Part shown: one piece after another, positions 52,871-61,552 of the stretch
How the letters are laid out: the number at the start of each line of letters is the position of its first letter
Numbering within the stretch: the stretch's first letter is position 1
Assembly (NCBI RefSeq): GCF_030643905.1
Contig: NZ_CP121446.1
Location: forward strand, 682,001 to 746,000
DNA from: Flavobacterium sp. IMCC34852
GTDB taxonomy: Bacteria; Bacteroidota; Bacteroidia; Flavobacteriales; Flavobacteriaceae
Reading direction: 5' to 3'
Length of the DNA: 64,000 nucleotides
The notes under the pieces: generated by a model
Databases searched by the model: none
What the model was told of the DNA's origin: nothing
The model's input: the letters and a program-made list of their open reading frames with translations, nothing else
Translations under genes and position numbers: made by a program

Positions 52871-53632
52871 ATGCGAATTATCTCTTATAATGTAAATGGC
52901 ATTCGTGCGGCCATATCCAAAGGGTTTTTGACTTGGTTGCAACAAGCCAACCCCGATGTTATTTGTCTCCAAGAAATCAAAGCGACCGAAGATCAAATCC
53001 CGTTATTAGACGTTGAACTCTCCGGCTATCCTTATCATTATTGGTTTCCGGCTACTAAGAAAGGCTACAGCGGAGTGGCTATTTTATCCAAAATAAAACC
53101 CAATAATGTGGTTTTCGGAACCGGAATTGACCATATGGATTTTGAAGGCAGAAATCTTCGCGTAGATTTTGATGATTTTTCAGTGATGAGTTTGTATTTG
53201 CCTTCAGGGACAAATATTGAACGATTGGACCACAAATTCATGTACATGGATGACTTCCAAAATTATATCAACGAATTAAAAAAAGAAATCCCGAATTTGA
53301 TTATCTGTGGCGATTATAATATTTGTCACGAAGCGATTGATATTCACGATCCAATTAGAAACAAAACGGTCTCAGGATTTTTACCCGAAGAACGCGCCTG
53401 GTTGGATAAATTCATGAAAAGCGGTTTTATCGATACTTTCAGATTCTTTAACAAAGAACCGCATCATTACAGTTGGTGGAGTTATCGCGCCAATGCCAGA
53501 GCCAATAACAAAGGTTGGAGGATTGATTATTGTTTGGCCAGCGAACCGTTGAGAAACCGATTGAAAAGAGCCGTGATTTTGCCCGAAGCCAAGCATTCCG
53601 ACCATTGTCCGGTTTTGGTGGAAATTGATTAA
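52871..53632 (+). CDS. xth: Exodeoxyribonuclease III
   Basis: 253 aa. Signatures: RIISYNVNGIRAA at the start, VICLQEIKAT near residue 35 (metal-binding Glu), LIICGDYNICH near 143, WRIDYCLAS near 218 and HSDHCPVLV at the end (catalytic Asp-His). It cuts DNA at abasic sites and degrades 3' ends during base excision repair. Normal length. Confidence 0.95.
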   Translation: MRIISYNVNGIRAAISKGFLTWLQQANPDVICLQEIKATEDQIPLLDVELSGYPYHYWFPATKKGYSGVAILSKIKPNNVVFGTGIDHMDFEGRNLRVDFDDFSVMSLYLPSGTNIERLDHKFMYMDDFQNYINELKKEIPNLIICGDYNICHEAIDIHDPIRNKTVSGFLPEERAWLDKFMKSGFIDTFRFFNKEPHHYSWWSYRANARANNKGWRIDYCLASEPLRNRLKRAVILPEAKHSDHCPVLVEID

Positions 53633-53642
53633 AACAATAAGC

Positions 53643-54227
53643 ATGGAAACTATTTGTTCAAATTGTCAAACAGCGCATAATCATGAGACAAAATATTGTT
53701 TGGATTGCGGGCATTTGTTAGTGGTCAAGGAAGTGGAAAAGACAGAAGCGTTAGCCTTTGGGTATAAACCAAAGAAAAAAATGCATCCCCTACTATTGGT
53801 AATTTTTGTAGTTTGTTTTTGGGCTGCTTTTTTTGGAATATACACTTTACTAAAACCGTCATTAGATTCGCTAAAACCTTCAGTTGAAGATTTAAATCCG
53901 AAAATTGATGCAGAATTGGCCAATGTGGCAGAAAACATGAATAGAGGTTGTCCTTTTCAGGTAGATGAAATAACAGTGTTGGTAAATGTTAAGGCAATGC
54001 CCAACAAAACTATTCAGTACAACTACAAATTGAACGATATCACAAAAGCCGAAATCAATTTAGATACGGTAAAGAAATATATTTTTCCGAATCTTTTGAA
54101 AAATGCAAAGGAAAATCCGGATGCTCAATCCTTTCGAGATAAGGAAGTCACCATCAAGTATAATTACTCAGATAAAAATGGAGAACACGTAACCGAATAT
54201 GTGGTGACTCCCGATATGTACAAATAA
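53643..54227 (+). CDS. Zinc-ribbon membrane protein, hypothetical
   Basis: About 194 aa from the ATG giving METICSNCQ. The N-terminal zinc ribbon has CSNC and CLDC pairs, one membrane segment (LLLVIFVVCFWAAFFGIYTLL) follows, and then an exported domain of about 120 residues with YNYKLNDITKAEI. The topology, a cytoplasmic ribbon with an exported domain, recurs in proteins of unknown role. 18 bases before the OmpA-like lipoprotein gene. Confidence 0.75.
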   Translation: METICSNCQTAHNHETKYCLDCGHLLVVKEVEKTEALAFGYKPKKKMHPLLLVIFVVCFWAAFFGIYTLLKPSLDSLKPSVEDLNPKIDAELANVAENMNRGCPFQVDEITVLVNVKAMPNKTIQYNYKLNDITKAEINLDTVKKYIFPNLLKNAKENPDAQSFRDKEVTIKYNYSDKNGEHVTEYVVTPDMYK

Positions 54228-54245
54228 AATAAAACAAAATAACTT

Positions 54246-55211
54246 ATGATAAAAAGAATAGTTTTAGGAGTAGTAGCATTGACTGTAATGTCTTCTTGTG
54301 TGTCTAAAAAAATCTACAATGATTTAGAGAATAAGTACACCGATTTAAAAAAAGAAAATCGTTCGTTGTCGGATGAAGTAGATGAATTGCACAAAGCGAA
54401 TGCCGAGTTTGATTCGGTTAACAAATCATTAATGGCAGAATTGTCAAAACTCAAAGCTGACCGCGACAAACTCCAAGCCGATTGTACGGCAACGACCAAT
54501 AATTTAAAGGCTCTACAAGAATCGTATGCGGCTTTGGAGAAAAATAGCAACGATGCTTTGGAAACCAATATGAACAAAAACCGTGAGTTATTGGCTCAGT
54601 TAGAAGCCAAAGAAAAAGCCATGGCTGCAGAACAAGATCGATTGAATAAATTGAGAGATGAATTGGCTTCGAGCACCAAAAGATTAAACGAATTGGAAAG
54701 CATGATTGCCGCCAAAGATGCAAGCATGAAACGATTAAAGGAAACGTTGTCAAAAGCGCTGAATGCCTTTGAAGGAAAAGGACTGACCGTAGAACAAAAA
54801 AATGGCAAAGTATACGTTTCCATGGAAAACAAATTGTTGTTTCAAACCGGAAGTTGGGCTGTAGGTTCAGAAGGTAGAAAAGCGGTAGTAGAAGTGGGGA
54901 AAGTATTGGCTCAGAATCCTGACATTACGGTTTTAATTGAAGGGCATACCGACAACGACAAAATTTACGGCGCTATTGGCGGCGGTGTAGAGAACAACTG
55001 GGATTTATCGACCAAAAGAGCCACAGCGATAGTGAATATTTTGGGAGAAAATGCCGGAATTCAAAAGAAAAATTTAACCGCAGCCGGTAGAGGAGAATAC
55101 GCACCGCTAATGAGTAACGATACGCAAGAGGGCAAAGCCAAAAACCGCAGGATTGAAATTATTTTGACTCCGAAATTGGATGAGATTTCAAAGATGTTGA
55201 ATGAGTTTTAA
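54246..55211 (+). CDS. OmpA family lipoprotein with coiled coil
   Basis: 321 aa. Lipobox VMSSC near residue 18, then about 150 residues of heptad-rich coiled coil (KKENRSLSDEVDELHK, MNKNRELLAQLEAKEK), then an OmpA C-terminal domain with TVLIEGHTDND and KNRRIEIIL. Such proteins tie the outer membrane to peptidoglycan. It may share a transcript with the zinc-ribbon gene. Confidence 0.92.
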   Translation: MIKRIVLGVVALTVMSSCVSKKIYNDLENKYTDLKKENRSLSDEVDELHKANAEFDSVNKSLMAELSKLKADRDKLQADCTATTNNLKALQESYAALEKNSNDALETNMNKNRELLAQLEAKEKAMAAEQDRLNKLRDELASSTKRLNELESMIAAKDASMKRLKETLSKALNAFEGKGLTVEQKNGKVYVSMENKLLFQTGSWAVGSEGRKAVVEVGKVLAQNPDITVLIEGHTDNDKIYGAIGGGVENNWDLSTKRATAIVNILGENAGIQKKNLTAAGRGEYAPLMSNDTQEGKAKNRRIEIILTPKLDEISKMLNEF

Positions 55212-55239
55212 GAGATAGGTACTGAGGTTCTAAGTAACT

Positions 55240-55273
55240 AAGGTTCTAAGTTTTTGCTTAGAACCTTTTTTTG
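55240..55273 (+). terminator. Intrinsic terminator after the OmpA-like lipoprotein gene
   Basis: AAGGTTCTAAG / CTTAGAACCTT has an 11-bp stem and a 6-base loop, followed by a T run. A second GGTTCTAAG copy just before it makes a direct repeat. Confidence 0.9.
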
Positions 55274-55329
55274 TAACAAACGATTCCAAAAAATGTGTTA
55301 ATCGGTTAAAATTAACGGGTACAATATTT

Positions 55330-55337
55330 TACTTTTG
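55330..55337 (+). promoter_or_regulatory. -7 promoter element for the aldo/keto reductase gene
   Basis: TACTTTTG fits TAnnTTTG, 20 bases before the ATG. The leader would be about 15 bases long. Confidence 0.55.
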
Positions 55338-55357
55338 CGCAGCGAAAAACAACACTA

Positions 55358-56392
55358 ATGAACTACACTACTTTACCCAATACCGATATCAAAGTCAGCA
55401 AAGTCTGTTTGGGCACGATGACTTTTGGCGAACAAAATACTGAAAGCGATGCGCATGCCCAATTGGATTACGCGATTGAAAAAGGAATTAACTTTATAGA
55501 CACTGCCGAAATGTACCCGATTGCGGCACGACAAGCTACTTTAGGTTCTACGGAAAAGTATATTGGGAGTTGGTTAAAGAAAACCGGAAACCGAGACAAC
55601 TTGGTTATCGCTACTAAAATCGCAGGACCGAATCGCGGGATGGAATACATTCGCCAGCCTTTGAATTTCTCTAAGAAAAGCATACACGAAGCGGTAGAAC
55701 TGAGTTTAAAAAATCTCCAAACCGATTATATCGATTTGTACCAAATGCATTGGCCGGAACGCGTGATGAACATGTTCGGACAACGTGGTGTTTCCAAAAT
55801 TGATACTCAATGGCAAGATAATTTTTTTGAAGTCTTAAGCGTTTATGACGGTTTGATTAAAGAAGGGAAGCTAAGACACATTGGTGTTTCTAACGAAAAT
55901 CCGTATGGCGTGATGAAGTTTTTAAACGAAAGCGAAAAGCATAATTTGCCCAGAATTGCCACGATTCAAAATCCGTATTCTTTATTGAATCGCTTGTTTG
56001 AAGTAGGTTTGTCGGAGATTTGTATGCGCGAAAATGTGGGTTTGATGGCTTATTCTCCACTGGCGTTTAGTTTTTTAACCGGGAAGCATTTGAACGGTCT
56101 GCAACCGGATTCTCGTTTGGGATTGTTTCCTCAGTTTACCCGATATGCCGGTGAAAATTGTTGGAAAGCCACCAAACTGTATCAAGAATTGGCGCAAGAC
56201 AACGGATTGACTTTAACCCAAATGGCTTTAGCTTTTGTAAACCAACAAGATTTTGTGATGTCAACTATTATCGGTGCGACTAAAATGGAACAACTACAAG
56301 AAAACATTGCGGCCTTTGAAGTGCAATTATCGCCCGAAGTCATTGCCGAAATTAATAAAATCCAATCGGTATTTCCTGATCCGGCGCCTTAA
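55358..56392 (+). CDS. Aldo/keto reductase (Tas-like)
   Basis: 344 aa. The (beta/alpha)8 family pattern holds: KVCLGTMTFGEQN, DTAEMYPIAARQATLGSTE with the catalytic Tyr, LVIATKIAGPNRG with Lys, and QMHWPERVMNMFG with His. GQRGVSKID and IDLYQMHWP are characteristic of the Tas-type subgroup. It reduces aldehydes or ketones with NADPH in the cytoplasm. The substrate is unknown. Ends 4 bases inside the convergent YkuD_2 gene. Confidence 0.92.
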   Translation: MNYTTLPNTDIKVSKVCLGTMTFGEQNTESDAHAQLDYAIEKGINFIDTAEMYPIAARQATLGSTEKYIGSWLKKTGNRDNLVIATKIAGPNRGMEYIRQPLNFSKKSIHEAVELSLKNLQTDYIDLYQMHWPERVMNMFGQRGVSKIDTQWQDNFFEVLSVYDGLIKEGKLRHIGVSNENPYGVMKFLNESEKHNLPRIATIQNPYSLLNRLFEVGLSEICMRENVGLMAYSPLAFSFLTGKHLNGLQPDSRLGLFPQFTRYAGENCWKATKLYQELAQDNGLTLTQMALAFVNQQDFVMSTIIGATKMEQLQENIAAFEVQLSPEVIAEINKIQSVFPDPAP

Positions 56393-57012
56393 TAGTAAAT
56401 GTTCAGAAGGATTTTCTTCTCCGCATTATCCAATATTTTTTCGAGTCTGTTGAAGAATTTTTCATTGACCATCGGACAGCCTAAACTATTGCAAATGGGT
56501 TCTGATTGTTGTTCGTAAGGCACTTTATCATAGTAATGCAAGACGATGAAACGCTCAAAAGCTTTGTCGTTGGTTTTGTCTAAACCATACAATTTATAGG
56601 CTTTTCCAAATTTGCCCACATAATGATGCCCGATAGCATATTTACCCAAAGAAGTCGTGTTTGAATTGGGAATATTGCTGAATTTCAATTGGTTTTCACT
56701 ACCGGTTTCCGAACCCGAACCATGTGCCACTAAACCTTGGTCTTTAATTTTATGTTCTTTTAAATCGTAAACAAAAAAGCGATTTTCACCCGATTTTATT
56801 TTCATATCAATTAAAAAAACGAGGTCACTGTTGTATTCGCTGTTTTTTTTGATAAATGTTTTGAGACTTTCAGCCTGTTGTTGTAGTCTCCGGTTGATAG
56901 TATCTTCTGATGTCACCGCAATAGAGTGGGTTTTGAATGGTTTTTTGGAAATAAATTGATAACCGAAAAAGAAGACCGTTAGGGTAAAACAGCCCAACAT
57001 TATTTTCTTCAT
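56389..57012 (-). CDS. Murein L,D-transpeptidase catalytic domain protein (YkuD_2)
   Basis: About 207 aa from the ATG giving MKKIMLGCF; a TTG two codons upstream is in frame. A signal or anchor segment is followed by a YkuD_2 domain: FVYDLKEHKIK, VAHGSGSETG, SLGKYAIGHHYVG, and the catalytic NSLGCPMVN. It is expected to act on peptidoglycan in the periplasm, though the activity of this subgroup is not established. 8 bases after the sugar dehydrogenase gene, so probably co-transcribed. Confidence 0.85.
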   Translation of the reverse strand: MKKIMLGCFTLTVFFFGYQFISKKPFKTHSIAVTSEDTINRRLQQQAESLKTFIKKNSEYNSDLVFLIDMKIKSGENRFFVYDLKEHKIKDQGLVAHGSGSETGSENQLKFSNIPNSNTTSLGKYAIGHHYVGKFGKAYKLYGLDKTNDKAFERFIVLHYYDKVPYEQQSEPICNSLGCPMVNEKFFNRLEKILDNAEKKILLNIYY

Positions 57013-57020
57013 ACGCAAAA

Positions 57021-58394
57021 TTATTTCACCGCTAATTTAGATTGAAATAATTTTCCGGTTTGGGTTTCTATGGTTACCGAATAAATGCCTCGGGCAACAC
57101 CCGAAATATTTATAGTGTTAACTTCAGTTTCAGTGAGTTTTTGTGTGTGGATAGTTTTTCCGGTAAGATCGATAATCTTTAAAGAAGATAGTTCGACTGC
57201 AGAACTGTTTTTGAGGAAAAACTGATCGTTTGCCGGATTAGGATAAAGACTCAACCCGTTTTGGCTGAAATCATCAGTGGTTAGTGACGTATCGATTAAT
57301 TTGAAAAGGCTGCCACCATTAAACACATACAATTCGCCGTCTTTGTCTTCTCCGAATGTGGTTATTACGCCTGTGGCATTGTAACCCCAAGTAATGTTAC
57401 CTAAAGTATCAATCCATCCGATTTCTGCGGTGCAATAGTCGGCAAAAATGTACTTATTGGTAAAATTTGGGAAAGCAGTTCCGGTATAAAAATAACCACC
57501 GGTAATAGAACATCTTCCTGTTGAGCCATGGGTATAAACCGAAATGGGTGCCACGGTATTGGCATAAGTCGGACAACCGCCCGAATTGTCATAAGCCACG
57601 TTGCCTTCGTAGCATCGCCAACCAAAATTTAATCCCGTATTTGGCAATGGATTGGCTGTTTTATTTACTTCTTCTATGGCATTCTGACCTACATCAGCAA
57701 TCCACAAATCGCCATTCAAACGGTTAAAAGAAAATTTCCATGGGTTTCGTAAACCAATCGCCCAAATCTCATCATTACCGGCAACACCCACATAAGGATT
57801 GGTTGGCGGAATACCGTAAGGCGAAGCTGAATCCACATCAATACGCAGCATTTTACCCAAATTATCATTGATATTTTGCGCACGGTTTCCGGGATCACCA
57901 CCGCTGCCGCCATCACCCATACCTATGTATAAATAGCCATCCGGACCAAATTTGATAGAGCCGCCGTTGTGATTGCTGAAAGGTTGGGCAACCGTCAATA
58001 AAACTGTTCCGCTTGAAGCATCGGCTACATTCGGGTCTGAGGAAACTGTATAGCGGGCAATTACGGTAGCGCCATCACCGGCACGCGTATAATTGACATA
58101 GAAATAACCATTGGTAGCATAATTGGGGTGAAAGGCCAAGCCCAACAAACCTCTTTCGCCACCGGAGACTATAACAGTACTTAAATTTATGAAAGGCGTC
58201 GTATTAACTGTGCCATTGGCATTAACAATTCGGATTAAGCCGCCTTGTTGCACCACAAACAAACGGGCATCATTAGCCGGATGGGCTATTTCAACAGGAG
58301 AGGAAAATCCGGTAGCAAAACTTTGTAACCCGATGGTTTGTGCAAAAGCGGGAATAGTTAAAAGGCCAAAAATGAATGGTATTATTTTTTTCAT
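57021..58394 (-). CDS. PQQ-dependent sugar dehydrogenase with T9SS sorting domain
   Basis: 457 aa. A signal peptide (PAFAQT) precedes the six-bladed propeller of the soluble aldose sugar dehydrogenase family: VEIAHPANDARLFVVQQGG, GERGLLGLAFHPNY, NHNGGSIKFGPDGYLYIGMG, IWAIGLRNPWKFSFN. The C-terminal 80 residues are a type IX sorting domain (LYPNPANDQFFL). It oxidises sugars with PQQ outside the cell. No PQQ synthesis genes are in the window. Confidence 0.92.
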   Translation of the reverse strand: MKKIIPFIFGLLTIPAFAQTIGLQSFATGFSSPVEIAHPANDARLFVVQQGGLIRIVNANGTVNTTPFINLSTVIVSGGERGLLGLAFHPNYATNGYFYVNYTRAGDGATVIARYTVSSDPNVADASSGTVLLTVAQPFSNHNGGSIKFGPDGYLYIGMGDGGSGGDPGNRAQNINDNLGKMLRIDVDSASPYGIPPTNPYVGVAGNDEIWAIGLRNPWKFSFNRLNGDLWIADVGQNAIEEVNKTANPLPNTGLNFGWRCYEGNVAYDNSGGCPTYANTVAPISVYTHGSTGRCSITGGYFYTGTAFPNFTNKYIFADYCTAEIGWIDTLGNITWGYNATGVITTFGEDKDGELYVFNGGSLFKLIDTSLTTDDFSQNGLSLYPNPANDQFFLKNSSAVELSSLKIIDLTGKTIHTQKLTETEVNTINISGVARGIYSVTIETQTGKLFQSKLAVK

Positions 58395-58450
58395 AGCTAA
58401 TAGGTTTTTGGTAAAGTTAAAAATAAAACCATTACAATCAAAGGGTTATA

Positions 58451-58482
58451 AAAAAACGCCATCGGTAAACATAGCGTTTTTT
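58451..58482 (-). terminator. Intrinsic terminator of the OmpA-like / MuiA-like gene pair
   Basis: AAAAAACGC / GCGTTTTTT has a perfect 9-bp stem and a 14-base loop, 12 bases after the 58495 stop on the minus strand. Confidence 0.85.
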
Positions 58483-58494
58483 AAATGAGTAACA

Positions 58495-59817
58495 TCAATT
58501 CAGTTGCTGCAAGGCCGTTTTAAATTCGGCCACTGATGTTTTTCGGAGGTCTAAACCAACACTTGCGTTTTTGTTAATTACTATTTCTTTGACGGCAAAA
58601 TAAACTTCATTGTCAACACAACTAAAAGCCATCAACGTCGCTGTTCTGCCTAAGGGAATTCCGCCTAAAACCAGTTTGTTGTTTTTATCGATATGCCCCG
58701 ACATAATCGAATTGATATCTTTGAAAACCAATCTGATTTCGGGTTTGTATTTCAGATTAACGTCGACAAATAAATCGGTTTTGTCTTTTATTTCGTAGAA
58801 ACGATCGCAATTTATCCAGCCCAACTTTGTTGATTGCAGAATAGTGGTGTTTATGGCACTCACTTTCTCAGCATCAGTAGTCGCTCTTTTAAAGGATTTT
58901 TTTGTGCTTTTTCCGTTGTAAATGGTATCTCTTTGTTCTTTTCCGTCCCAATAAAAAACAGCATAGGTAGTCCAGTTTTCTTGTTCGGTCACTATATAAT
59001 TGTCATCAGTACTCCAATCAACCGTTTTGTCTTTTTTGGGATAACCATAAAAAGTTTGCATGTCACTCGGGTTGTTTTTTGAGGCCATTTCGATAGTCAT
59101 TTCAGCGCCTTTTTTCAATTGCAATTCCTCGCCTTTTGAAGTGGCTTTGATATAAATCATTCCGCCGCTTTCGAGCATTATTCCATCGGACATGGTATGT
59201 AAATTGGCAGCCACAGCATCCGACTTTTGGTAGAATTCTTGCAGCTCAATATCAATTTTACCAATCGCATATTTGCCATTGGGTTTCATCAAGGAATTTT
59301 TAGGGATGGTAATTTTAGTGCCTTCTTTTCCGGTGATTGTAATGACCTCATTGGATTTTCCGGTGAAAAACTGGCTTTCTTTTTTTAGTAGATTAAAAAT
59401 TGTATTGGTGTATTCTTTTTCAGCGAAGACAAAAGTAATTTCCACTCTTCGGTTTTGTTGTTTGCCTTTATCGCTGGCGTTTTCAGCTACCGGTTTGTTT
59501 TCACCTTCAAATTTCAATTCAATTTTCTCCGCCGAAATGCCTTTGGCTACCAAATAATTCAATACTTCGTTAGCCCTGTTTTTAGACAAAGTGATGTTGT
59601 ATTTCGAATCGCCGTCGGCATCAGTATTGCCGTTGAGCACAACGGTTTGCAATTGAGCCAAGTCTAATTTCGACACTACTTCTTCCAGTTTTGCCTTGGC
59701 ATTAGCGGTCAAAACGAATTGGTCATAGTCAAAAAGTACGGTTTCTTTTTGGTTTTGAGCCGTTGCGAATTGTGCCCAACCGCAAACCAAAAGAACTATA
59801 AGAATGGTGTTTTTCAT
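58495..59817 (-). CDS. OmpA-domain protein with large C-terminal region
   Basis: 440 aa. A signal peptide ends at ATAQ. Unusually, the OmpA domain is at the N terminus (VVLNGNTDADGD, SKNRANEVLNYL, QQNRRVEITFVF, residues 20-130). About 300 residues of beta-rich sequence follow (GTKITIPKNSLMKPNG, DGIMLESGGMIYI), without a recognised family. Expected to sit at the outer membrane and hold peptidoglycan. It is 2 bases after the MuiA-like gene, so the two are one unit. Confidence 0.85.
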   Translation of the reverse strand: MKNTILIVLLVCGWAQFATAQNQKETVLFDYDQFVLTANAKAKLEEVVSKLDLAQLQTVVLNGNTDADGDSKYNITLSKNRANEVLNYLVAKGISAEKIELKFEGENKPVAENASDKGKQQNRRVEITFVFAEKEYTNTIFNLLKKESQFFTGKSNEVITITGKEGTKITIPKNSLMKPNGKYAIGKIDIELQEFYQKSDAVAANLHTMSDGIMLESGGMIYIKATSKGEELQLKKGAEMTIEMASKNNPSDMQTFYGYPKKDKTVDWSTDDNYIVTEQENWTTYAVFYWDGKEQRDTIYNGKSTKKSFKRATTDAEKVSAINTTILQSTKLGWINCDRFYEIKDKTDLFVDVNLKYKPEIRLVFKDINSIMSGHIDKNNKLVLGGIPLGRTATLMAFSCVDNEVYFAVKEIVINKNASVGLDLRKTSVAEFKTALQQLN

Positions 59818-59819
59818 AG

Positions 59820-61481
59820 TTATAAATTATCAATGATTTTGTCTTTAGGATATTTGACTTTGTAACTGATGCGGACTTTCTTGGTTTCGTTAGGTTGTAA
59901 TTTCAAATCCCATGTCAGGATGCCGGTTTCGGTGTTGATTTTGGCACCGCTGCTTTCGGTCAATTCAATTTCAATGTCTTTGTCCGGACTCAACGGATAT
60001 TGGTCTTTTAACAACAAGTCTGCGGCTTCTTTTTTGTTGTTTCTAACGGTGACATCGAAAGTAAAGGTTTGTTCTTTTTTGGAAGACAAGAAACGCGTTC
60101 CCGATTTGTCGACCACTTTTTCGCGCTTGATTGAAATCTTTTTGTCTCTTCCCATGCTCAAATTCAAAGTGTCGGAAGTTTGGTTAGGATTAATAGATGT
60201 TTTGCCAACATACAAACCTTCGAAGATTATATTGGCTTCGCCCGGTAACAAATTGTATTTGGAATAATCGCTGATTTCTGCCAAAAGAAACGCTTCTTTT
60301 TCTACCCTTGGCACGGCATAATATTTATAAGTCGCCGGTAATTGGATGTCTTTTAAAGCTACGCTGTGGGGTTTGTTATTAGACAGAATATCATAGGGAA
60401 TGTCGATGTCGAAGGAAACATTGAGTTGGTTTTCGTTGATGTTGGTGTAATTGCCAATGTCTCTGGAAAATTTTTTTCCATTAGACAAAGTGTCAAATCT
60501 TAGATCGCCATCTCTGAAATTTTCTTTGTCTACTTTCATTCCGGGAACTGTATTTTGGATTACATTAGCATTTCCACTACCGCTTAAATACCCAAAGGCC
60601 TCATAATTCACTGATTTTTGGTATCTCAAAAACCACGCACTCAACAATGGTGCTTGATTGTTCTGATTGGGGTTGCCCGAAGACAAAGTCAGCTTTACTT
60701 TTTTCCAGTCGATGCCGGTGTTTTGCACTACTTGTGCTTTGTACATCATGTTAATAGGTGAAGTAATATTCTCAGCACGCAAATCGTAAAAAGGCGACCA
60801 AGAAGCCGAATTGGTGATGTAATTGATGTCTAAGTTTACGGCACCGGCAATGTCATTCATGACTTGAACAATCAATTTACCTCTGGAATTTTTGTCTTCT
60901 TTTTGGGTGTTAATTTCGAGTTTATCGTTGAGGTTTTTGAGTTTGGCTTTGAGTTTGGTTTCCTTTTCTCCTAAAGCTACAATAACATTGTCCATTTCCA
61001 TTCGTTTGGCTTTGTAGTAGTCAACCAATTTCATTAATTCGGTTACGTTTAAACCGGTATTGGCACCACCAACATTTTGATTGGCATCCAAAAGCGCTAT
61101 GGCTTGTTGGTTGGAGTAGGTTTCAATTTGGATTTTTTTGATTTCTTTGTTTACTAAAGTAATGCTGTCGCGCACTTTTTTAATCACGGGATTGGTTTCG
61201 TCAATTTCGTATTCTGAAATGTAATTCTGGGTAAATTGCACTGATAAAACGGTCACCGAACTCGGAGCGCCAATTTGAACCGTACTTTCATTCAGGTAAT
61301 CGGCTACATTTTTTATCACAATTTCACTGGTTCCCACCGGCAAATTGACAGAAGTGGTTTGGGATAATTCGGCGGCACTGAAGTAAACGGTTGCGGCTTT
61401 GATTTTGGCGGTGGTAAAAATAGGTTTTTGGGCAAAGCCAATGGCAGTAACCCAAAAGGCTAATAAGAAGAGTCTTTTCAT
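59820..61481 (-). CDS. MuiA-like DUF4139 protein
   Basis: 553 aa. A signal peptide ends at IGFAQ. The N-terminal DUF4140 part has AATVYFSAAELSQTTSV, a coiled-coil region follows (LKAKLKNLNDKLEINTQKED), then the DUF4139 beta-rich part with YKAQVVQNTGIDWKKVKLTL, LSSGNPNQN and WDLKLQPNETKKVRISYKV. The family is named for the mucoidy inhibitor MuiA; its molecular role is unknown. Co-transcribed with the following OmpA-like gene. Confidence 0.88.
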   Translation of the reverse strand: MKRLFLLAFWVTAIGFAQKPIFTTAKIKAATVYFSAAELSQTTSVNLPVGTSEIVIKNVADYLNESTVQIGAPSSVTVLSVQFTQNYISEYEIDETNPVIKKVRDSITLVNKEIKKIQIETYSNQQAIALLDANQNVGGANTGLNVTELMKLVDYYKAKRMEMDNVIVALGEKETKLKAKLKNLNDKLEINTQKEDKNSRGKLIVQVMNDIAGAVNLDINYITNSASWSPFYDLRAENITSPINMMYKAQVVQNTGIDWKKVKLTLSSGNPNQNNQAPLLSAWFLRYQKSVNYEAFGYLSGSGNANVIQNTVPGMKVDKENFRDGDLRFDTLSNGKKFSRDIGNYTNINENQLNVSFDIDIPYDILSNNKPHSVALKDIQLPATYKYYAVPRVEKEAFLLAEISDYSKYNLLPGEANIIFEGLYVGKTSINPNQTSDTLNLSMGRDKKISIKREKVVDKSGTRFLSSKKEQTFTFDVTVRNNKKEAADLLLKDQYPLSPDKDIEIELTESSGAKINTETGILTWDLKLQPNETKKVRISYKVKYPKDKIIDNL

Positions 61482-61552
61482 GATAATTAAGTTAAGGTCA
61501 TACTACAGAGAGTAGTTATAACGCAAAAAGGTTGGAATTAGTATGAAATTTA